Of a stretch of 33,475 nt of DNA, positions 1 through 8,158 are shown piece by piece (within the stretch, counting starts at the first letter, position 1; each line of letters begins with the position of its first letter). The DNA comes from Prevotella sp. (GTDB lineage: Bacteria > Bacteroidota > Bacteroidia > Bacteroidales > Bacteroidaceae), in assembly GCA_017524385.1 (NCBI GenBank), contig JAFWSS010000102.1, positions 1 through 33,475 on the forward strand. Reading direction: 5' to 3'. A program made the position numbers and the translations under genes. Below the pieces are notes generated by a model. That model saw nothing but the letters and a program-made list of their open reading frames with translations. It was not told where the DNA came from and ran no database searches.

Positions 1-219
1 GGGGCCTTAAGCGCATAAACTTCAAACAACACGATTACTTTATACTTTTTAGAATCAGGGATGATACGGTTGAAGTCGTACAGATGTTTCACGCATCAGA
101 TCTCCTCCTACGAACTCAGGCATCTGCTCTTGTATGTTTTCTGCAAAGCAAACCTCTTGGGCAGTTGCAAACTGGAGTGACATCAGACAAACGGCGATGA
201 ATGTGAAAATCTTTTTCAT
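1..219 (-). pseudogene. Frameshifted or truncated TonB C-terminal-like secreted protein
   Basis: The start chosen is the ATG at 219, which opens a clear signal peptide (MKKIFTFIAVCLMSLQFATA, then QE). The mature part contains 'EQMPEFVGGD', which resembles the 'MPxFPGG' signature just before the TonB C-terminal fold in Bacteroidota. The reading frame then stops at 55-57 after only 54 residues. From about position 95 onward another frame stays open to the window edge and reads like the continuation (KHLYDF..., then VIVLFEV, similar to the 'V.V.F.V' strand of TonB domains). A one-base indel near 85-97 would join the two. It may be a genuine pseudogene, a sequencing error or a short real protein. 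TonB domain proteins span the periplasm or act as small secreted domains in this phylum. Confidence in the family is moderate, and the 3' end lies outside the window. Confidence 0.45.
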
Positions 220-263
220 AATGCTGTGGGGTTTAATGTTTGTTATTTTTGTTTTTTCTGATG

Positions 264-295
264 CAAAGGTAGTGCAAACCGAATGCAGAGTCAAG
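264..295 (-). promoter_or_regulatory. Second promoter-like site upstream of the TonB-like gene
   Basis: On the minus strand TACCTTTG (264-271) matches the Bacteroidota -7 element TAnnTTTG. CTTG lies 20 nt upstream (292-295) as an imperfect -33 element. The start codon would be about 40 nt downstream of transcription start. Confidence 0.4.
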
Positions 296-340
296 CATGC
301 TTGCTATGCTGAGGTGCAGCCTACCTTCGCTTTTCTAATG

Positions 341-371
341 CAAAGTTACGTTCACCTCAGCCGTTTTCAAA
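341..371 (-). promoter_or_regulatory. Bacteroidota sigma-ABfr-type promoter
   Basis: The minus strand carries a perfect TTTG (368-371), a 19-nt spacer and TAACTTTG (341-348). It points at the signal-peptide protein starting at 219, with a 5' leader of about 115 nt. The rest of the 220-540 stretch shows no gene. Confidence 0.6.
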
Positions 372-544
372 ATGGTTTTCGACCAATCACTGGTATTCTT
401 TCGACCAATCGCCCACCTACATCCACAATATACTGCTAGCATCCTGACCTGACTCTGTAGAAAAGGGTTATGATGTTTCTTTTGGTGGGAGTGAGCCCAA
501 ACCAAACTGCTAACTCGGGAAAAAGTCGGGAATTTCAACCATAC

Positions 545-586
545 AAAAATCGCCAAGTCTTGAAATTCAAGCGCTTGGCGATTTTT
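545..586. terminator. Bidirectional hairpin terminator after tRNA-Gln
   Basis: A 13-bp perfect stem (545-557 with 574-586, arms AAAAATCGCCAAG / CTTGGCGATTTTT) encloses a second small inverted repeat (559-563 with 567-571). The A-run before and T-run after the stem allow termination in both directions. It lies just 3' of the tRNA gene on the minus strand. Confidence 0.75.
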
Positions 587-590
587 GAAG

Positions 591-661
591 TTGGGTCACC
601 GGGATTCGAACCCAGAATGACAGAACCAAAACCTGTAGTGTTACCATTACACCATGACCCA
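591..661 (-). tRNA. tRNA-Gln (anticodon TTG)
   Basis: Read on the minus strand, the 7-bp acceptor stem is TGGGTCA / TGACCCA, with an A discriminator at 591. The D-arm contains AATGGTAA. The anticodon stem is ACAGG / TCTGT with loop TTTTGGT, which gives anticodon TTG (reads CAA). The T-arm is CTGGG-TTCGAAT-CCCGG. The gene is 71 nt long, and CCA is not encoded. Confidence 0.95.
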
Positions 662-732
662 ATAGCGGCTGCAAAGGTAATGCTTTTTTCAGCCACCACC
701 AAATTTTTGAAGATATTTTTTCTCCTATAAGG

Positions 733-830
733 CTAGAAGTCCTAGGAAGACTAGATGCATTAGAAGACTAGATGCACTAGATACACTAGAAAGACTAGAA
801 GCACTAGATGTTCTAGAAGCCCTAGGAAGA
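733..830. repeat. 9-bp CTAGAnnnn tandem array at the 3' end of tyrS
   Basis: Eleven consecutive units begin with CTAG or TTAG: ten of 9 bp and one of 8 bp (760-767). The array ends exactly at the stop codon of tyrS (831). Units vary (CTAGAAGTC, CTAGGAAGA, CTAGATGCA, CTAGATACA and so on), so it is degenerate. The same unit recurs on the other side of tyrS at 2155-2245. Confidence 0.85.
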
Positions 831-2129
831 TTACTTGACGGTGATGAGGAAATAGTTTTTCTTTCCCCTCTGCACCAGCAGGTATTTTCCGTTGATGAGG
901 TCTTCGGCAGAGACGGGTCGGTCGAAAGCAGCCAACTTCTCCTTGTTGAGCGACACGCCCCCGCCCTGTACGAGTTTGCGCATCTCTCCCTTGCTGGCGA
1001 AGACCTTCGCGTCGTCACGGGTGAAAAGTTCGACAGCCGGCAGTCCCAGCAGGGCTTTGTCGATGGTGAAGTGTGGCACGCCTTCGAAGACATCGAGCAG
1101 TGTCTGCTCGTCGAGCTTCAGCAGGCTTTCCTTGGTAGACTTTCCAAAGAGTATGTTGGAAGCTTCGATAGCCATGTCGAGGTCCTCGCGAGAGTGCACC
1201 ATCACGGTGACCTCCTCTGCGAGCCTTCGCTGGAGCACCCTTCTTCCTGCGTCCTGCTTGTGCTCGTCCACCAATGCGTTGATGGTGGGTTCGTCGAGGC
1301 TGGTGAAAATCTTGATGTATCGCTCGGCGTCGGCATCGCTGACATTGAGCCAGAACTGATAGAAGGCATAAGGCGTGGTGCGGTTGCGGTCGAGCCACAC
1401 ATTGCCGCTCTCGGTCTTCCCGAACTTCTTCCCATCGGCCTTTGTGATGAGGGGGCATGTGAGAGCGAAAGCCTCGGCCTCCTGGCCCAACTTGCGGCGG
1501 ATGAGTTCGGTGCCCGTTGTCATGTTGCCCCACTGGTCGTTGCCACCTAATTGCAGTCGCACGTTCTTCGTCTTGTAAAGGTGTAGGAAATCGTAGCCTT
1601 GCAGCAACTGATATGTGAACTCGGTGAACGACAGTCCGTCGCGAGCCGTTCCGTTGAGTCGCTGTTGCACGCTGTCCTTGGCCATCATGTAGTTGACGGT
1701 GATATGCTTGCCCACCTCGCGAGCGAAATCGAGGAAGGAGAAATCCTTCATCCAGTCGTAATTGTTCACCAACTCGGCCTTGTTGGGTTCATCGGCCTCG
1801 AAGTCAAGGAACTTGGCCACTTGTTTCTTGATGCACTCCTGGTTGTGGTAGAGGGTGTCGGTGTCGAGCAGGTTGCGCTCCTGGCTCTTCCCGGAGGGGT
1901 CTCCAATCATGCCGGTGGCTCCTCCCACGAGGATGATGGGCTTATGGCCGCATCTCTGCAGGTGTCTGAGCATCATGATGCCGCACAAGTGCCCGATATG
2001 CAAGCTGTCGGCGGTTGGGTCGGTACCGAGGTATGCCGTTGTCATCCCTTTCATGAGAAATTCCTCAGTACCGGGCATGACTTGTGCGAGCATGCCACGC
2101 CATTTCAATTCTTCTACAAAGTTTTTCAT
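831..2129 (-). CDS. tyrS: Tyrosyl-tRNA synthetase
   Basis: Charges tRNA-Tyr with tyrosine in the cytoplasm. The 432-residue protein is a normal length for the bacterial class I enzyme. The ATP-binding signature HIGH is at residues 44-47 within '[14 protein letters not shown]', and the KMSKS-like loop reads KFGKT at 235-239. 'GGNDQWGN' (195-202) is the typical tyrosine- and tRNA-binding segment. The last ~70 residues form an S4-like RNA-binding domain ('[10 protein letters not shown]'). The start is the ATG at 2129. It lies downstream of yidD on the same strand, separated by the 9-bp CTAGA array, so it may have its own transcript, although I saw no convincing promoter in the gap. Both flanks of the gene are repeat arrays. 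Confidence 0.98.
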   Translation of the reverse strand: MKNFVEELKWRGMLAQVMPGTEEFLMKGMTTAYLGTDPTADSLHIGHLCGIMMLRHLQRCGHKPIILVGGATGMIGDPSGKSQERNLLDTDTLYHNQECIKKQVAKFLDFEADEPNKAELVNNYDWMKDFSFLDFAREVGKHITVNYMMAKDSVQQRLNGTARDGLSFTEFTYQLLQGYDFLHLYKTKNVRLQLGGNDQWGNMTTGTELIRRKLGQEAEAFALTCPLITKADGKKFGKTESGNVWLDRNRTTPYAFYQFWLNVSDADAERYIKIFTSLDEPTINALVDEHKQDAGRRVLQRRLAEEVTVMVHSREDLDMAIEASNILFGKSTKESLLKLDEQTLLDVFEGVPHFTIDKALLGLPAVELFTRDDAKVFASKGEMRKLVQGGGVSLNKEKLAAFDRPVSAEDLINGKYLLVQRGKKNYFLITVK

Positions 2130-2154
2130 CTTTATCTTTTTTCCTTTTAAAGTT

Positions 2155-2245
2155 CTAGTTTTTAATAGATTTTCTAGATTTTCTAGATGCTCTAGATTTT
2201 CTAGATGCTCTAGATGCTCTAGATGTTCTAGATTTGCTAGATGCC
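2155..2245. repeat. 9-bp CTAGATGCT tandem array between yidD and tyrS
   Basis: Eight periodic 9-bp units (2174-2245; CTAGATTTT and CTAGATGCT alternate) follow two decayed units from 2155. The core is the same CTAGA as in the array at 733-830. The spurious frame through it reads as repeated Ser-Arg-Ala and Ser-Arg-Lys, which is a consequence of the period and not a gene. Confidence 0.85.
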
Positions 2246-2270
2246 CTGTTAATCCTATGATATTTCATCC

Positions 2271-2522
2271 TCATGGGACGGGGTCGTAGCCGCTTCCTCC
2301 CCAAGGGTGGCATCTCATTATCCTTTTGACAGCCAGCCACAATCCCTTGAAAGGCCCGTGCTTGACGATGGCCTGTCTCGCATATTCGGAGCATGTGGGT
2401 GTGAAACGGCATGCCGGCGGTGTGAACGGACTGATGCACCGTTGATAAAAGAGGATGGGTGCAAGCAAGACAAAGCCGAGTAGTTTCTTCACCCATTTCC
2501 ACAGCCAGGCCAACACCTTCAT
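2271..2522 (-). CDS. yidD: Membrane protein insertion efficiency factor YidD
   Basis: A small (83 aa) inner-membrane-associated protein that helps YidC-dependent membrane protein insertion. The family signature is complete: '[20 protein letters not shown]' (positions ~27-46), a hydrophobic amphipathic N-terminus, and '[14 protein letters not shown]' at the C-terminus. I chose the ATG at 2522, not the longer upstream frame, because it starts at the usual family length and overlaps the rnpA stop by 4 nt (ATGA). Translational coupling with rnpA is likely. The gene order rnpA-yidD is widely conserved. Confidence 0.95.
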   Translation of the reverse strand: MKVLAWLWKWVKKLLGFVLLAPILFYQRCISPFTPPACRFTPTCSEYARQAIVKHGPFKGLWLAVKRIMRCHPWGGSGYDPVP

Positions 2523-2920
2523 AGCCTCTCTCCTATCCTTGTGAGCAAGTTGCTCACCCTTTTCTCCACCGCCTCGCTGTCGTGGAGGTGGTTGTCGAGC
2601 CATATGAACGCCACGGCAAGTGTCTTGCCCTCGGGCAACAGCGACTCCTTCTCATACAACACATGCTTGTGTTTTCGGAAAGCCTCTCTCACCTGACGCT
2701 TCACCCTGTTGCGTCGCACCGCCCTCTTGAAACATCGCTTTGGAACACTCACCAACAACCTCACCGGCGCGTCGCCACCCTCCACGAAGGCATAAACCAC
2801 CCTAAGGGGGAAAAACGACATTGAGCGGCTTCCGCCGCCCTTGAAGAGAGACTCCACCAGCGACTTGCCGGTGAGACGCTCTTTCTTGCCAAGAGTGAGA
2901 TGACCCGCCGATGCCATCAA
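2519..2920 (-). CDS. rnpA: Ribonuclease P protein component
   Basis: Basic protein (133 aa) that binds RNase P RNA and helps mature the 5' ends of tRNAs. The diagnostic 'RNR' box is present as '[14 protein letters not shown]' (about residues 69-82), preceded by '[14 protein letters not shown]'. The N-terminus '[19 protein letters not shown]' fits the family start. Two adjacent Met codons (2920 and 2917) are both possible starts. The gene begins 3 nt after hemD ends and overlaps yidD by 4 nt, so hemD-rnpA-yidD are surely co-transcribed. Confidence 0.97.
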   Translation of the reverse strand: MMASAGHLTLGKKERLTGKSLVESLFKGGGSRSMSFFPLRVVYAFVEGGDAPVRLLVSVPKRCFKRAVRRNRVKRQVREAFRKHKHVLYEKESLLPEGKTLAVAFIWLDNHLHDSEAVEKRVSNLLTRIGERL

Positions 2921-2923
2921 AAG

Positions 2924-3670
2924 TCACTTGATGTTCTTGAGGAAATCCCTCAGCGCTCCCGTCATGGAAGGGAACTCGGGTGTGGGTGCCTTGAGGTCAA
3001 GCCTCAAGCCACGGTCGGCCACCTCTTTGGCAGTGGCAGGCCCGAAGGCGCCGATGCAGATGTCGCCTTGTGTGAAGTCGGGGAAGTTTTTCGTGAGGGC
3101 GTTCAATCCCGCGGGGCTGAAGAAGAGCAGCATATCATAGTCGAACTGCTCCACCTCCTCCTTGGTGAAATCGTCGCTCACGGTGCGATACATCACGCAC
3201 TCCCTATGGTTAAGTCCCTTTGAGTCCAGCAAATCGGTGACACTATTGGTGGAGATGTCGCTCATAGGAACGAGGTATTTCTCCGACTTGTGCTTCACCA
3301 TCAACGGTACGAGGTCGATGAGTTTGCCCGTGGTGCCGAAAAACACCTTGCGCTTGCGGTATTGCACATATTTCTGGATGTATAAGGCGATGGTTTCCGT
3401 CACACAGAAATACTTCATCGTCTCGGGGATGGTGACACGAAGTTCCTTGGCCAATTTGAAAAAGTTGTCGATGGCATGACGCGAAGTGAAAACGATGGCC
3501 GTATGGTCGAGTATGCTCACCTTTTGCTGGCGGAATTCTTTTGCTGTCAGTCCCTCCACCTTGATAAATGGTCTGAATACCAATTCAACGCCGAATTCAC
3601 GTGCGATGTCGAAATAAGGTGACTTGTCACTTGTCGGTTTAGGTTGTGATACCAAAATCTTTTTTATCAT
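2924..3670 (-). CDS. hemD: Uroporphyrinogen-III synthase (HemD)
   Basis: Predicted to cyclise hydroxymethylbilane to uroporphyrinogen III in tetrapyrrole synthesis. The 248-aa length and pattern fit the Bacteroidota HemD form: 'KKILVSQPKP' opening, 'IVFTSRHAIDNFFKL' in the first half, 'LVPMSD...LLDSKG', and 'DMLLFFSPAGLNALTKNFPDF...IGAFGPATAKEVADRGLRLDLKAP' near the end, which is the conserved 'SPSG...G..TA' region. The family diverges strongly in sequence, so the call rests on these segments and on the conserved neighbourhood (DUF4271 upstream, rnpA downstream). No other heme gene is nearby. Confidence 0.88.
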   Translation of the reverse strand: MIKKILVSQPKPTSDKSPYFDIAREFGVELVFRPFIKVEGLTAKEFRQQKVSILDHTAIVFTSRHAIDNFFKLAKELRVTIPETMKYFCVTETIALYIQKYVQYRKRKVFFGTTGKLIDLVPLMVKHKSEKYLVPMSDISTNSVTDLLDSKGLNHRECVMYRTVSDDFTKEEVEQFDYDMLLFFSPAGLNALTKNFPDFTQGDICIGAFGPATAKEVADRGLRLDLKAPTPEFPSMTGALRDFLKNIK

Positions 3671-3677
3671 CAGTGTA

Positions 3678-4580
3678 CTAAAAATTTATTTCCAAATTGT
3701 TGTTGTAAGCTTCGATCAGACCGAACAACACGACCATAGGTGTCAATTCGAGCGCACAAAAGTACAAAATATTTTGCAAAAACGCCCCCATTCGTCGAAA
3801 AAAGATAAGATAGCACTTGTAAAAAGTCAGCATTTTAACAAAAACTGCGACACAAAGCAGTGCTATGAGCGATATTTTCAACGTCAAGCCTCCATATAGC
3901 ATCATCATCACGACAGGTGCCATGCCCACGCTCTCCATAGCGGTGAGAAAGAGCACAGACTTGTTCCATTGTTCAATTTTTTTCACATCGAAAAAGACCC
4001 AGTTGACAAACTGGTATGCCATGGCCTTTAAAAGAAAATACGCGACAATGGCCAGCAGGTATGTTCCCAACAAGGTGTGCCTTGACAGCACCCAGTATTC
4101 GGTGTCCCTCCCCTTCAGCGCATAGCAATAAAAGGCTATACCAAGCAAAAGCGCCTCGAAGGCCACCATCACCCCCTGCCCGGTCAACTCCTCGGCAGTG
4201 TCTGGCACCAGCGTGGTACGTTCGTTCTCCAAATAGAAGAAATTCTTGATTTGTACGGCCACGAATCTCCAGGAAAAGGCGATTCCGAGGATGGCCAGCA
4301 GGAGTCCCCCCATCAAGAGCATCGACACCAAATAGTCGTCACCCACATGGTAGGGTGCGGGGTCTGCGAGCATCCCCGTCGCCCCTGCGTTGAACAAAGA
4401 TGGGATGGAGTCGGCATAAGTGGCAGCTGTGGCGGCACTGTCGCCGACGATGCTGTCGGCGGTCAAACTGTCGGTCACAGCTTCCATCGCAGTCAGCGTG
4501 TCAGCAGCCGGCGCAGGCACCGGCAGAGGTATGCTGTCGGTGGCTAGCTTATGAAAGGGAAAGAGGAATGGTGACGGCAT
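3678..4580 (-). CDS. DUF4271 family integral membrane protein
   Basis: A 300-residue protein of a family known from Bacteroidota and normally encoded directly before hemD. Residues 1-90 are a low-complexity segment rich in Ala, Thr, Ser, Asp and Pro. About six hydrophobic helices follow: 'LVSMLLMGGLLLAILGIAFS', 'VMVAFEALLLGIAFYCYAL', 'LLGTYLLAIVAYFLLKAMAY', 'SVLFLTAMESVGMAPVVMMM', 'ISLIALLCVAVFVKMLTFY' and 'NILYFCALELTPMVVLFGLI'. This resembles a multi-pass inner-membrane protein. The molecular function is not known to me; a link to heme or membrane physiology is suggested only by gene order. It starts 6 nt after the metK stop, consistent with one operon. Confidence 0.82.
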   Translation of the reverse strand: MPSPFLFPFHKLATDSIPLPVPAPAADTLTAMEAVTDSLTADSIVGDSAATAATYADSIPSLFNAGATGMLADPAPYHVGDDYLVSMLLMGGLLLAILGIAFSWRFVAVQIKNFFYLENERTTLVPDTAEELTGQGVMVAFEALLLGIAFYCYALKGRDTEYWVLSRHTLLGTYLLAIVAYFLLKAMAYQFVNWVFFDVKKIEQWNKSVLFLTAMESVGMAPVVMMMLYGGLTLKISLIALLCVAVFVKMLTFYKCYLIFFRRMGAFLQNILYFCALELTPMVVLFGLIEAYNNNLEINF

Positions 4581-4586
4581 AAGTGG

Positions 4587-5849
4587 TCAACGAAGGCCGA
4601 AAGCATTTCGGATATCATCCACCATATCGAGTTTCTCCCAAGTGAACAACTCCACTTCGACGGTCTTTGTCTCATGATAGAAACTGGTGAAGGTCTTCAT
4701 CTTCTTCTCATTCTTCCTGCCCATGTGTCCATAAGCGGCGGTTTCCAGATAGATTGGTTGCCGCAGGCCCAGTTTCTCCTCGATGGCCTTGGGTGTGAGC
4801 GTGAAGAGCTTTCCAATCTTGTCGGCAATTTCTCCATCGCTGAGAGGCACTTTTGAACGGTTGTAAGTGTTGACATAGATGTTCACGGGTTCAGCGATGC
4901 CGATAGCGTAGCTCAATTGCACGAGCATCTCGTCGCTCACTCCCGCAGCCACCATGTTCTTGGCAATGTAACGAGCCATGTAGGCAGCCGACCGGTCCAC
5001 CTTGCTCGAGTCCTTCCCGGAGAAAGCCCCGCCGCCATGGGCGCCTTTCCCTCCATAGGTATCGACGATGATTTTCCTTCCTGTGAGGCCAGTGTCTCCA
5101 TGTGGTCCACCGATGACAAACTTCCCCGTGGGGTTGACATGGTATTTGATGTCTCCGTTGAAAAGCGCCAGCACCTTCTCGCTGTGAATCTTAGACAGCA
5201 CCCTGGGCATCAACACGTTTATCACATCCTGCCTGATTTTTCCGAGCATCCGCTCGTCGTCGGTGTCGAATTCGTCGTGCTGCGTAGACACCACAATGGT
5301 GTGTATGCGCAAAGGCTTGTTGTCGTCGGAATACTCCACCGTCACCTGACTTTTCGAGTCGGGTCGGAGGTAGGTCATCTCACGCCCCTCTCGGCGTATC
5401 TCCGCCAGTGTCGACATAATGAGATGAGCAATAGATAGCGAGACGGGCATATACTCCTCAGTCTCATTGGTGGCATAGCCGAACATCATCCCCTGGTCTC
5501 CGGCGCCTTGCATTTCCTCTTCTTTGCGGTCCACGCCACGGTTGATGTCGGGGCTCTGCTCGTGGATGGCGCACATGACACCACAGGAGTTGCCGTCGAA
5601 CTGATACTCCGACTTCGTGTAGCCAATCTTGTTGATGGTCTTTCGGGCTATGGTCTGCAAGTCGATGTAGGCTTCGGAATGCACCTCGCCCATGATCACC
5701 ACCTGGCCTGTGGTTACGAAAGTCTCTATAGCGCAGCGTGCTTTGTTGTCATAAGCAAGAAACTGGTCGAGCAACGCGTCGGATATCTGGTCGGCCACCT
5801 TGTCGGGATGGCCTTCGGAAACGGATTCTGATGTAAACAAATAAGACAT
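4587..5849 (-). CDS. metK: S-adenosylmethionine synthetase
   Basis: Forms S-adenosylmethionine from methionine and ATP. The 420-aa protein has all the hallmarks: '[18 protein letters not shown]' near residue 11 (catalytic His14), '[13 protein letters not shown]' (ATP-binding methionine-adenosyl signature), and '[15 protein letters not shown]' (glycine-rich phosphate loop). The Bacteroidota promoter at 5879-5909 gives a leader of only about 20 nt, too short for a SAM riboswitch. The gene is first in the metK-DUF4271-hemD-rnpA-yidD run. Confidence 0.98.
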   Translation of the reverse strand: MSYLFTSESVSEGHPDKVADQISDALLDQFLAYDNKARCAIETFVTTGQVVIMGEVHSEAYIDLQTIARKTINKIGYTKSEYQFDGNSCGVMCAIHEQSPDINRGVDRKEEEMQGAGDQGMMFGYATNETEEYMPVSLSIAHLIMSTLAEIRREGREMTYLRPDSKSQVTVEYSDDNKPLRIHTIVVSTQHDEFDTDDERMLGKIRQDVINVLMPRVLSKIHSEKVLALFNGDIKYHVNPTGKFVIGGPHGDTGLTGRKIIVDTYGGKGAHGGGAFSGKDSSKVDRSAAYMARYIAKNMVAAGVSDEMLVQLSYAIGIAEPVNIYVNTYNRSKVPLSDGEIADKIGKLFTLTPKAIEEKLGLRQPIYLETAAYGHMGRKNEKKMKTFTSFYHETKTVEVELFTWEKLDMVDDIRNAFGLR

Positions 5850-5878
5850 ATATAATAATAATGTATGGTTTGGGGGTG

Positions 5879-5909
5879 CAAAGTTACATCAAAAGCGGAT
5901 GATAACAAA
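5879..5909 (-). promoter_or_regulatory. metK promoter
   Basis: The minus strand has a perfect TTTG (5906-5909), 19-nt spacing and TAACTTTG (5879-5886). This is the best arrangement of Bacteroidota -33 and -7 elements before the whole metK cluster. Confidence 0.75.
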
Positions 5910-5962
5910 ATATATTCCTCCTTTTCTATTTCCATGTCGAAAATTGTGAATGGTAAGTAGAC

Positions 5963-6001
5963 AAAAAAACACCCCCACCCCCAAAAACAGGGCGGGAGGT
6001 G
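5963..6001 (-). terminator. Terminator of the serine protease gene
   Basis: On the minus strand a GC-rich stem (CACCTCCCGCCC pairing with GGGGTGGGGGTG, with two internal mismatches) is followed by seven T. It lies 13 nt past the protease stop. Confidence 0.6.
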
Positions 6002-6013
6002 CGTTATGGTGAT

Positions 6014-7117
6014 TCATTGGTCCATCAGGTTTCTGAGGTGCTTCACCTTGATGCCGTAGTTGAAGCCCTGGGATTCAGCCAACCCAGCGTGGTTGATGGC
6101 AACGAGTTCACCACTCCTGTTGACCACCGGTGAACCGCTGCTGCCACAGAGCACCTGAATGGAGTACATCAACCTGTCGTCGGTGTTTTGGCTGATGGTT
6201 CCGGTGTTGAACTGCGACTTCAGGCTCGACTGTGTGACGTCGACGAGAGGACCGTAGTTAAAGCCCGCCATGTGAAGCAGACTGTTCTTGTCGTTGCTTA
6301 ACGTCTTTGTGATTTTGTCATGGAAGCCATAGTTCTCCAAAGGGTCTTCAGCAGGAACCTCGAACACATGCTTGCTCTCAGGCGTGGTCCTATCCTTGAG
6401 TTCGATGATGGCAAGGTCGTGCTCCATATCCTTCTTCGTGACAACGCAAGGGATGAAGTCTTCGGTGCTAGTCACATGGCTGTCGTTGTATGCGATGCTG
6501 ATTTTGACATGACATTTGATTTCGGCATCTGCCATATTGATATTTTCGAGGTCGCTGATTTTCTTGTCATAATCATCCATCTTGGCTTGAAGCTGTACGG
6601 CTTCCTCAGAGTACCCCATCAAGTCAGAGAAGCTCATGTCATCGTAGATGATGCCATATGCGCAAGTGGTAGCCAAACAGTCATAATCGTATGAAGCCTC
6701 TTCTCTCCTAGCCATGATGCGCTTTTTCTCAGAGGCATAATATGAAGTGAAGTTGGTTTTGATTTTCTGCACATCCTCGTCATCCAACTTGCTGTTCACC
6801 ACGTGCATGTTGGTGGCAATCTGGCCCTTATTGGAGATGAAGAACCCGGTGCCATAGAATAAGACTTGTTTGACAGCCCCCTTGTCTTCCGTCCTTCCTT
6901 CTATGTTGCCTTCATCATCAAAACCGGAGAAATAAATCGGTTTCCTCCCTGGAATGTCAATCTCATAATAGCTCTGGTTCTGCACGAGCACGACGCCCGA
7001 CGCCATCTCGCTCTCGATTTCTTCGTTGCTCTTGTTGTCATAGGCCATCAGAGTGAAGAAGGTGCCACATGCCATGACTAAGGCAATGAGGACGGTGACA
7101 AACAATGATTTTTTCAT
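6014..7117 (-). CDS. Exported trypsin-like (S1 family) serine protease
   Basis: A 367-residue serine endopeptidase, probably periplasmic or surface-exposed. The start is the ATG at 7117, which gives MKK and a hydrophobic export signal (residues 1-25); 'VMAC' at 14-17 could be a lipobox, though hydrophobic residues continue past it. The catalytic triad is readable: His105 in 'ATNMHVV', Asp234 in 'HDLAIIEL', Ser327 in 'GSSGSP'. Between His and Asp there is an unusual insertion (about residues 110-205) that is charged and predicted to be coiled-coil-like ('AVQLQAKMDDYDKKISDLEN'). The core resembles HtrA/trypsin-like 2 domains without a PDZ domain. No partner gene is adjacent: it has its own terminator downstream and repeats upstream. 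No clear -33/-7 promoter was seen. The substrate is unknown. Confidence 0.85.
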   Translation of the reverse strand: MKKSLFVTVLIALVMACGTFFTLMAYDNKSNEEIESEMASGVVLVQNQSYYEIDIPGRKPIYFSGFDDEGNIEGRTEDKGAVKQVLFYGTGFFISNKGQIATNMHVVNSKLDDEDVQKIKTNFTSYYASEKKRIMARREEASYDYDCLATTCAYGIIYDDMSFSDLMGYSEEAVQLQAKMDDYDKKISDLENINMADAEIKCHVKISIAYNDSHVTSTEDFIPCVVTKKDMEHDLAIIELKDRTTPESKHVFEVPAEDPLENYGFHDKITKTLSNDKNSLLHMAGFNYGPLVDVTQSSLKSQFNTGTISQNTDDRLMYSIQVLCGSSGSPVVNRSGELVAINHAGLAESQGFNYGIKVKHLRNLMDQ

Positions 7118-7199
7118 AATGCAGCCTTTTTGGATGATTGGTTGGATTGATATGATACTATAAAGAGACATGGGAGGAAAAAATACTAACACCAAAAAG

Positions 7200-7269
7200 A
7201 TTGAAAATTGAAGATTGAAAATTGAAAATTGGAGATTGAAGATTGAAAATTGAAAATTGGAAATTGGAG
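7200..7269. repeat. 7-bp ATTGAAA tandem array
   Basis: Ten consecutive 7-bp units (ATTGAAA, ATTGAAG, ATTGGAG, ATTGGAA) lie upstream of the protease gene and abut the first large A repeat. Confidence 0.85.
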
Positions 7270-7912
7270 TGAATAAGTCTTGAAAAACAACAAGTTACAG
7301 ACCCCACCCCTGCCCCTCCCCTTGAGGGGAGGGGATAACTAACAACGATGTTTGCTCAAACTAATACTCTTTGAAAAACCAGGAATCGCGGGGAAGGAGT
7401 TTTTGATTCACACATCTCCCCTCATATCGCAGGGGAGGGGTTGGGATGGGGTGAATAAGTCCTGAAAAACAACAAGTTACAGACCACACCCCTGCCCCTC
7501 CCCTTGAGGGGAGGGGATAGCTAACAACGATGTTTGCTCAAACCAATACTCCTTGGAAAACCAGAGTTTATATATAGGATCAACAAATTCAAATCTCACC
7601 TTTTTTATTCCATGATGCCGTTGTTGGCAAGAACTTTCTTATTCTTGCTTCATAGTACAAATATACAAAATATTACCCAAAGGTAAGTTACCCTTGGGTA
7701 ATATTTTTATAAAAATGAATCGCGGGGATGTGAATCGCGGGGACGGAGTTTTTGATTCACACATCTCCCCTTCTATCGCTGGGGAGGGGTTGGGATGGGG
7801 TGAATAAGTCCTGAAAAACAATAAGTTACAGACCCCACCCCTGCCCCTCCCCTTGAGGGGAGGGGATAACTAACAACGATGTTTGCTCAAGCTAATACTC
7901 TTTGAAAAACCA
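7269..7912. repeat. Dispersed A-B-A/B-A intergenic repeat cluster with GC palindromes
   Basis: Three copies of a 113-bp unit A (7269-7381, 7451-7563, 7800-7912) and two copies of a 68-bp unit B (7383-7450, 7732-7799). B always directly precedes an A. Unit A holds the palindrome CCCCTCCCC-TTGA-GGGGAGGGG; unit B holds a second hairpin, with CTCCCCT pairing to AGGGGAG. Copies differ at only a few positions. The spacer 7564-7731 between the second A and the second B holds a hairpin (about 7669-7706, with TATTACCC pairing to GGGTAATA). There is no gene here; a short frame at 7639-7821 is a by-product. Confidence 0.85.
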
Positions 7913-7964
7913 CATAGCAGGAAAAAAACAGCGAAGCTAAATTAGAGGATAGAGGATTGAAAAA

Positions 7965-7998
7965 TGATGGGCTTCACTATTTCTAGCGAAGCCCATCA
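7965..7998 (-). terminator. Terminator of the sigma factor / RyR-domain operon
   Basis: An 11-bp perfect stem, TGATGGGCTTC (7965-7975) with GAAGCCCATCA (7988-7998), is followed on the minus strand by TTTTTC. The plus side also has a T-run (8003-8009), so it may work in both directions. Confidence 0.65.
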
Positions 7999-8012
7999 CT
8001 TGCTTTTTTCTA

Positions 8013-8158
8013 TGCTTTCTCTCAAACTTTTTCTCTCCAAATCTTTTCTCTCAAATCTTTTTCTCTTCAAATCTTTTCTCCTAATCTTTTCTATCTAATC
8101 TTTTCTCTCCAAATCTTTCTCTCAAATCTTTCTCTCAAATCTTTCTCTCAAATCTTTT
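8013..8158. repeat. 13-bp AAATCTTTCTCTC tandem array
   Basis: Three perfect consecutive 13-bp units (8111-8123, 8124-8136, 8137-8149) are flanked by degraded copies back to about 8013. The array touches the stop codon of the RyR-domain gene at 8159. Confidence 0.8.

Noticed and set aside
2155-2502. Protein with Ser-Arg repeats overlapping yidD
   Set aside because: The repetitive part is the 9-bp array read in frame, and the remainder is an alternate frame of yidD.
5850-5909. SAM riboswitch before metK
   Set aside because: The leader between the TAACTTTG promoter and the start codon is only about 20-30 nt, too short for any SAM riboswitch.
7639-7821. Small protein on the minus strand
   Set aside because: The frame crosses repeat unit B and reads a typical repeat by-product ('PHPNPSPAIEGEM'); no promoter, start context or homologue recognised.
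7269-7912. CRISPR array
   Set aside because: Units of 113 and 68 bp are repeated directly without uniform short spacers, and no cas genes are nearby.
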